Of a stretch of 49,927 bases of DNA, positions 47,867-49,927 are shown piece by piece (positions within the stretch are counted from its first letter, which is position 1; every line of letters starts with the position of its first letter). A model generated the notes under the pieces. It was given only the letters and a program-made list of their open reading frames with translations. It was not told the DNA's origin and searched no databases. Location of the stretch: the NCBI GenBank assembly GCA_003568945.1, contig BDIP01000008.1, forward strand, positions 1,231-51,157, given 5' to 3'. Source of the stretch: Kipferlia bialata. Lineage: Eukaryota; Fornicata. A program made the position numbers and the translations under genes.

Positions 47867-49690
47867 TATCACCTGACTGCCCTGCTCTGCCTGTGGTTCT
47901 GGTTGTTGCCCATCAGCGACACCACAGTCTTGACATGAGGCCTGTTCAGCTCATCATTCAGAGCACTCAGCCGGCCCAGCTTGATGCGCCATCTACAGTG
48001 AGGCACAGGACCTATATATATAATAGTGAGCACAACACACGCCGCGTCTACACTTGGACATGCACACTGCATATACATACACATATATATATACATATAT
48101 ATACCTGGACATGATGGCCAGAGCACTGTCAGGCTCATAGCCAAACTGGCCCTCGGTCCCAGGCAGCATGGGGGTACTAGGGTTAAGGGGGGGGGGGTGA
48201 CACAGACAATGTCCGAGACACAAGGTACCATCAGAATATCAGTATGCATAGAGCACTTGTTGTACCTCAGGACCTCCTCGATCTGTTCTGTCCATGACGT
48301 GATGGTGTTCTCACACAGGGTGTGTAGGTTCTTGTCGGCATATAGGGCCACAGACACCGTGTGAGAGGGGGCACGTACATTGCCATCGCCTGACAAATCA
48401 GAGAGGTGTCTAAAGAGATAGATATACTAATGATACTTGCACATGCAGTGTGGAACACCCACAGACACAGATGATGTGGAGATATAAGTACATACACACA
48501 CATATATATATATCTGATGTGTGTGTGTGAGAGAGAGAAGACTGACGGCACCTGCCACCGACTTGGACGTCTTGGACATGAGATCCTCAATCTCTTTCAC
48601 GGGCACTAGCCTGGCGTAAGGGGACATCATGTTCTGACAACTGGAGACATCGTCAATGACCTAGGCACGTATACAACCCCTGGATATGCTGTACCTGACG
48701 CACTGGTTCAGGGCATGGCTCAGCTCTGACACAAAGTGGCCGAACCACGTGGTCTGCGTGATGAGGTTCTTGCGAGTGCCCCGCCCTGCCTAGAGGGTGA
48801 GAACAGGAGACATTGCATCCACTCTCAATGGTGTGAATGCAACAGAGCCTGCTGCTAATCCTGATACTAGTATACACCCTAACGCCACATATACGCCCAG
48901 CCACGCATATACACATATATATAGATCAGCATCCATATCTCACAGTACATGCACATGCCCCCCCGATACCTTGCCCCAGAGTGCCATGTCCTGCTCTGCC
49001 AACAGGGGCAGGTACACCTCGTGCAGCATGACATCTAGGGCCACCAGGGCCGAGTCTGCTATCTCTCCCACCGTGATGAGGGCTGGGTTGTCCAGCATGG
49101 CCTGGGAGGGGAGACAGGCAGGGGAGATGCACATAGACAGATATACATAGACACATGACATGGATAGAGGAAGGCCAGATAACTATTCCGCAGGGCTGTC
49201 AACCAAAGTATTACATCACAGATTATATATAGTATTCCAATTGAGACACATAAGCAAGACAGCTGCCTGACACGGTGCCTCTCAATCACTCTACTGATAT
49301 ACATCCACATATATATAGAGTAAAGATACATACACATATACATCCGCCCTCTGTTCCTACCTTGTCAGTGCAAGGGGGCTTGACAAAGTAGAAAGCCCTG
49401 GTGTACTCTATCCCAGCAGGCACCCTGGGGTGAGGTCAGCAGGCCACACAGAACAAGAGGGGGACAGGGGAGTAGAGAGGTATCATAATACAGTGTGACA
49501 TGACATGAGGGGATGGGACACTGTGCTGATGAGGGTAAGTGGGGGGGGGGACGTAAGGAACCAACAGCTCATTGAGTGTGTGACCCATCCTAACCCACAT
49601 GCAGTGTATATATATATTTATATATACCTGCAGTGTATGGTAGACGTGTCCAACCGTCTGGAGCTGCCAGAATCCCGCTTGGGTGCCCCT
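12159..49690 (-). CDS. Giant divergent dynein heavy chain with degenerate AAA nucleotide sites, 5' end beyond right edge
   Basis: Homolog of the force-producing chain of flagellar dyneins. One chain of roughly a hundred short exons stays open on the minus strand for 37.5 kb and follows dynein order throughout. Landmarks from N to C: tail (IEYTRAFYFVKP, SWTEQIEEVLR, KYLLVLEKYL), linker, AAA1-4, stalk (LPALKAAKRAVSLV), microtubule-binding domain (RLLDYDPARL), AAA5, AAA6 (MFRPDRSVQALQAVLD, HPDFRLVLQSP) and C-terminal domain. Residues normally essential for ATP binding and hydrolysis in AAA1-4 are replaced, so it is probably a non-motor paralog that may dimerise with an active chain through its tail (inference). 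My hand sum of exons is about 25 kb, near 8,000 codons, against 4,000-5,000 in typical axonemal chains. The excess is tail expansion, low-complexity inserts and a long C-terminal region. The first visible exon is about 49690-49629; upstream exons are missing. The last exon is a single 1.85 kb block (14009-12159). Orthologous class is not assignable by eye. Confidence 0.9.
17407..17515 (-). repeat. Duplicated 3' splice site and exon start in the dynein-like gene
   Basis: A 26-base segment containing ACTGTGCAG|GACTCAGA occurs at 17407-17434 and again, with one or two changes, at 17489-17515. Between the copies lie ACTGAT/ACTGAC units and TA-rich sequence with intron character. Reading through the first copy gives a Trp-Leu-Thr-Val-Gln-Asp-Ser string that would continue naturally in the second. 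Confidence 0.75.
17606..20727 (-). other. AAA6 module
   Basis: LVFHRVLPQDHQIMRRMSL matches the LFE.DKL.FS helix. QEMAMLRLVCVAMFRPDRSV matches FQKLLL.R.LRPDRV. RIPLMMALSQSSRHAI matches TPLIF.LSPG.DP. VHPDFRLVLQSPVRG is the conserved HPDFRL.L.S. A basic K/G-rich insert split over two exons lies at 19.85-19.67 kb (AKGK; PKGKGKAGKDKREKKGEGK). Confidence 0.85.
20820..23377 (-). other. AAA5 module and AAA5-AAA6 connection
   Basis: AAA5 is weakly conserved (SPLVPVIEGDAADTECF at the position of the PLLIDPQGQ block, 22.5 kb). The connection is clearer: VHLDLPIHLVCAKIPKG then VLSKTLSLYRQHVFLQVGD match the FRLYLTTKL...GLEDQLL block. DKTVIARLIRECQATVSHEA and FVRAFVPVSSLFLAARSFL match the LI..L...K....EI and YRPVA.R.S.LYFV.. 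block. An acidic insert, GDDDDDEDEVEGD, lies near 21.67 kb. Confidence 0.7.
23420..23840 (-). other. Dynein stalk, second coiled-coil strand
   Basis: GGLVEWVQAVLVFHQSV matches the ACK.LC.WV.AM..Y block after the microtubule-binding domain. NVELQGVETMLASAVEEHRL and VSRKEHLEQLVDLKNKQ are heptad strands; the downstream exon RWSGIISQL corresponds to the RW...I..L that re-enters the ring. Confidence 0.85.
23898..24299 (-). other. Dynein microtubule-binding domain
   Basis: YDDLRYLMNSAHFVR splices in phase to RLLDYDPARLSREQAEL, then LQPYVSAPDFTYSSAVHVS. This matches WD..K.LL.D..FL..L..YDKDNI, then I..Y...PDF....V...S, the helices that contact tubulin at the stalk tip. Retention of this block with a dead ATP site suggests microtubule binding without stepping. 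Confidence 0.85.
24339..25214 (-). other. Dynein stalk, first coiled-coil strand
   Basis: ITLQALKVVAQLFLVEYRR matches the block TPKSYLELI.LYK..L that opens the stalk. Heptad helices follow (AKEVLRAQTETMNERLQEL; VQQKHERMADQLMRLSGDA). LPALKAAKRAVSLVSSDDV matches PALEAAEEALNSL...DI, and HPPSLIRRIIDCVGIILG matches PP..VKLVMEAVCILLG. This is among the best-conserved parts of the protein. Confidence 0.88.
25260..30740 (-). other. AAA4 module with degenerate ATP site and long inserts
   Basis: GAGLTALCMLAGGHNDVV (29.8 kb) aligns with the AAA4 P-loop helix GVGGSGKQSLTRLAAF but lacks Gly-Lys/Arg. AMYTQLKSTVLRMYTDLLMG then SVILLIDATLLSSEAEQ (29.2-29.0 kb) matches WREDLK...VFLFTDTQI. The exons from 28.9 to 25.3 kb fill the lid and pre-stalk interval at several times the normal length; I can only partly place them. 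Confidence 0.6.
32020..33270 (-). other. AAA3 module with degenerate ATP site
   Basis: Mostly one long exon. LHVSTESDLLDLEGLIPNV matches the pre-P-loop block VPT.DT.R...LL, and CLKGLLIRTAAQHTLVAY occupies the G..GTGKT position without the motif. PIPFDFAANRNTSIQT resembles the INFSA.T block. NGKQPFFVADGDSGGLAV resembles the KK.VVFIDDLNMP Walker B with the second acid displaced. A Gly and acid-rich insert (ERPDKERGRGRRGEEESGEV) and a Tyr-Gly-Gly run precede them. Confidence 0.65.
33480..34735 (-). other. AAA2 module with degenerate ATP site
   Basis: FILFGSPHPRSQHVDSIIYQ stands where AAA2 normally has VLVGPTGSGKTT, with no Lys-Thr pair. KPFVVVHPSPVQ sits at the INPKAIT position. ASLVLVDLELHTHDDVLRTQ matches the W.VFDGPVDA.WIE.MN segment in hydrophobic pattern and keeps one Asp. 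The following exons to 33480 are more divergent. Confidence 0.65.
35054..35811 (-). other. AAA1 module with degenerate ATP site
   Basis: Read in register from the linker: FVYCSQLSEELVLARAHIS replaces the usual FEYGYEYLG...RLVITPLT. IPHPGGNSGEVLLERVLG replaces the Walker A segment GPAGTGKTETVKDLAKALG; the Lys and Thr that hold ATP are absent. AAWALTCLSPG replaces GAWACFDEFNR, so the Walker B acids are absent. LSINSGNSAEAGG then VFPRIVVP replaces FITMNPGYAGRTELP...RPVAMMVPD. Spacings match within a few residues, which supports homology despite low identity. Exons: about 35811-35698, 35625-35530, 35465-35208 and 35133-35054. Confidence 0.7.
36100..36500 (-). other. Dynein linker C-terminal block
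   Basis: RLDFSGIDLSCASDSELLEV occupies the position of the conserved linker sequence that usually reads R..FPRFYFLSDDELLEIL, followed by a segment equivalent to the NP..VQ.HL.K.F stretch. This fixes the register for AAA1, which follows after the expected 200 or so residues. Confidence 0.75.
38380..39613 (-). other. Expanded tail-linker junction with two basic clusters
   Basis: Exons here do not align by eye with ordinary dynein linker. Two lysine/arginine clusters stand out: NKHKRKRKTRPGD near 39.53 kb and SEKKKKRVRPPSAS near 38.70 kb, each within Ser, Arg and Gly-rich sequence. They resemble nuclear localisation or polyanion-binding stretches, but in a dynein they may bind tubulin tails or axonemal partners. 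Function unknown. Confidence 0.5.
46191..46313 (-). repeat. Duplicated exon end with donor in the dynein-like gene
   Basis: A segment of about 32 bases encoding MMPALEVYV and ending in an AG|GTA junction occurs at 46282-46313 and, slightly diverged, at 46191-46222. About 90 bases separate equivalent points. Confidence 0.8.
46796..46835. repeat. Twelve-base tandem repeat (AGAGACATATAC)
   Basis: Three or more near-perfect 12-base units within an intron of the dynein-like gene. Confidence 0.75.
47026..47066 (-). repeat. ACTGAT array at a dynein-like 3' splice site
   Basis: On the minus strand, six or seven units of ACTGAT, ACTGAC or GCTGAT end in ACAG, the acceptor of the exon that begins DVVPMMTALR. 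Confidence 0.75.
47771..47908 (-). repeat. 41-base exact duplication of an exon end in the dynein-like gene
   Basis: 47771-47811 and 47868-47908 appear identical over 41 bases and both end, on the minus strand, in GTCAG|GTGAT. A third, partial copy of the AACAACC core lies before TGCAGTACATGCAG near 47723. Between copies are TA and GT microsatellite and ACTGAT units. Confidence 0.85.
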
Positions 49691-49875
49691 GGGGTGTGAT
49701 ATGACACATGTATATGATATACCAACATATAATAGGTAAACAAATGAGTGAAGTATTGTGAGTGTCTGGGTGCCCCTGGGAATGAGTGTCGGGATGAGTG
49801 CACAGACACAGTACACATCACATAATTAAATAACATATAATAACACACATTACAACAACCAATGAAGAGAGGGCC

Positions 49876-49877
<2 letters not shown>

Positions 49878-49927
<50 letters not shown>
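49878..49927. repeat. Terminal run of 50 C
   Basis: The last 50 bases are all C. It may be a true homopolymer where assembly stopped, or a sequencing artefact. It is far longer than any other homopolymer here. Confidence 0.9.

Larger units (their letters stand above)
41880..49690 (-). other. Dynein tail (DHC_N1-like) exons
   Basis: About 34 exons. Motifs in dynein order: IEYTRAFYFVKP (49.4 kb), VMLHEVYLPLLAEQD ending in WGK (49.0), SWTEQIEEVLR (48.3), RLSALNDELNRPHVKTVV (47.9), ETLKYLLVLEKYLIHIE (47.5), a segment like the family's NALRMIW helix (MMTALRTALMMSVSV, 47.0), DFHQTKREAVQRGK (46.6), FLKTEAASQMINMYNELV then SYEAAIYKEWC (44.8-44.5), AMRPLTSTITWSSLGV (44.0) and FTIKARPGIVIHYEPTPDD (42.6). 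The last matches the conserved tail block that normally reads PLFEV...P.I.F.P. An acidic Ser/Glu-rich insert sits at 43.1-43.0 kb. The tail binds intermediate chains and drives heavy-chain pairing in known dyneins. Confidence 0.85.

Noticed and set aside
12159-49690. The dynein-like region as a pseudogene
   Set aside because: Roughly a hundred exons keep compatible frames with GT-AG borders, and several late domains are well conserved; a decaying gene of this size should show many stops.
49878-49927. Terminal C run as a telomere
   Set aside because: A pure homopolymer without a G/T-rich repeat unit is not a known telomere type, and the dynein-like gene is still open at this edge.

Overview
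The window looks like nuclear DNA of an intron-rich, flagellated protist. Coding sequence is cut into short exons by small GT-AG introns, TAA, TAG and TGA all act as stops, and genes are tightly packed on both strands. A dynein heavy chain implies a flagellum or cilium. Two of the four gene ends in the window carry an AGTRAA-type hexamer about 35 bases after the stop, as in Giardia. An intron-rich, free-living fornicate such as Kipferlia is my best guess, but this is inference. No rRNA, tRNA, CRISPR array or intact mobile element was seen.

Layout. (1) 1-1171, minus: the 5' part of a glutathione S-transferase, running off the left edge. (2) 1873-6341, plus: an eight-exon gene for a 1,225-residue Kelch-like protein; all splice phases agree. 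(3) 6637 to about 8038, minus: a disordered basic protein with three copies of the motif RRHSLMP; its 5' end is unresolved. (4) Two adjacent perfect hairpins at 8042-8101. (5) 8382-10423, minus: a small coiled-coil protein with a cysteine-rich, possibly zinc-binding C-terminus. (6) 10424-12158: the only long stretch with no recognisable gene. (7) 12159 to beyond 49690, minus: one enormous gene of roughly a hundred exons that is colinear with a dynein heavy chain from tail to C-terminus; its 5' end lies off the right edge. The window ends in 50 consecutive C.

The main discovery is the dynein. By eye the tail, linker, six AAA modules, stalk, microtubule-binding domain and C-terminal domain are all present in order. 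The stalk, the microtubule-binding domain and the AAA6 landmarks are readily recognisable. The Walker A and Walker B motifs of AAA1, AAA2, AAA3 and AAA4 are not. The frame stays open over some 37 kb, so this looks like a maintained, catalytically dead dynein rather than a pseudogene. It is also about 1.5 to 2 times the usual length, with acidic, basic and K/G-rich inserts.

A second theme is recurrent tandem duplication of short exon-boundary segments. At least nine loci, in four of the window's five genes, carry two or three copies of a segment spanning an AG|GT junction or a 3' splice site. This is the arrangement expected if introns arise or lengthen by tandem duplication. Introns also carry ACTGAT arrays and poly-C tracts just before their 3' splice sites.
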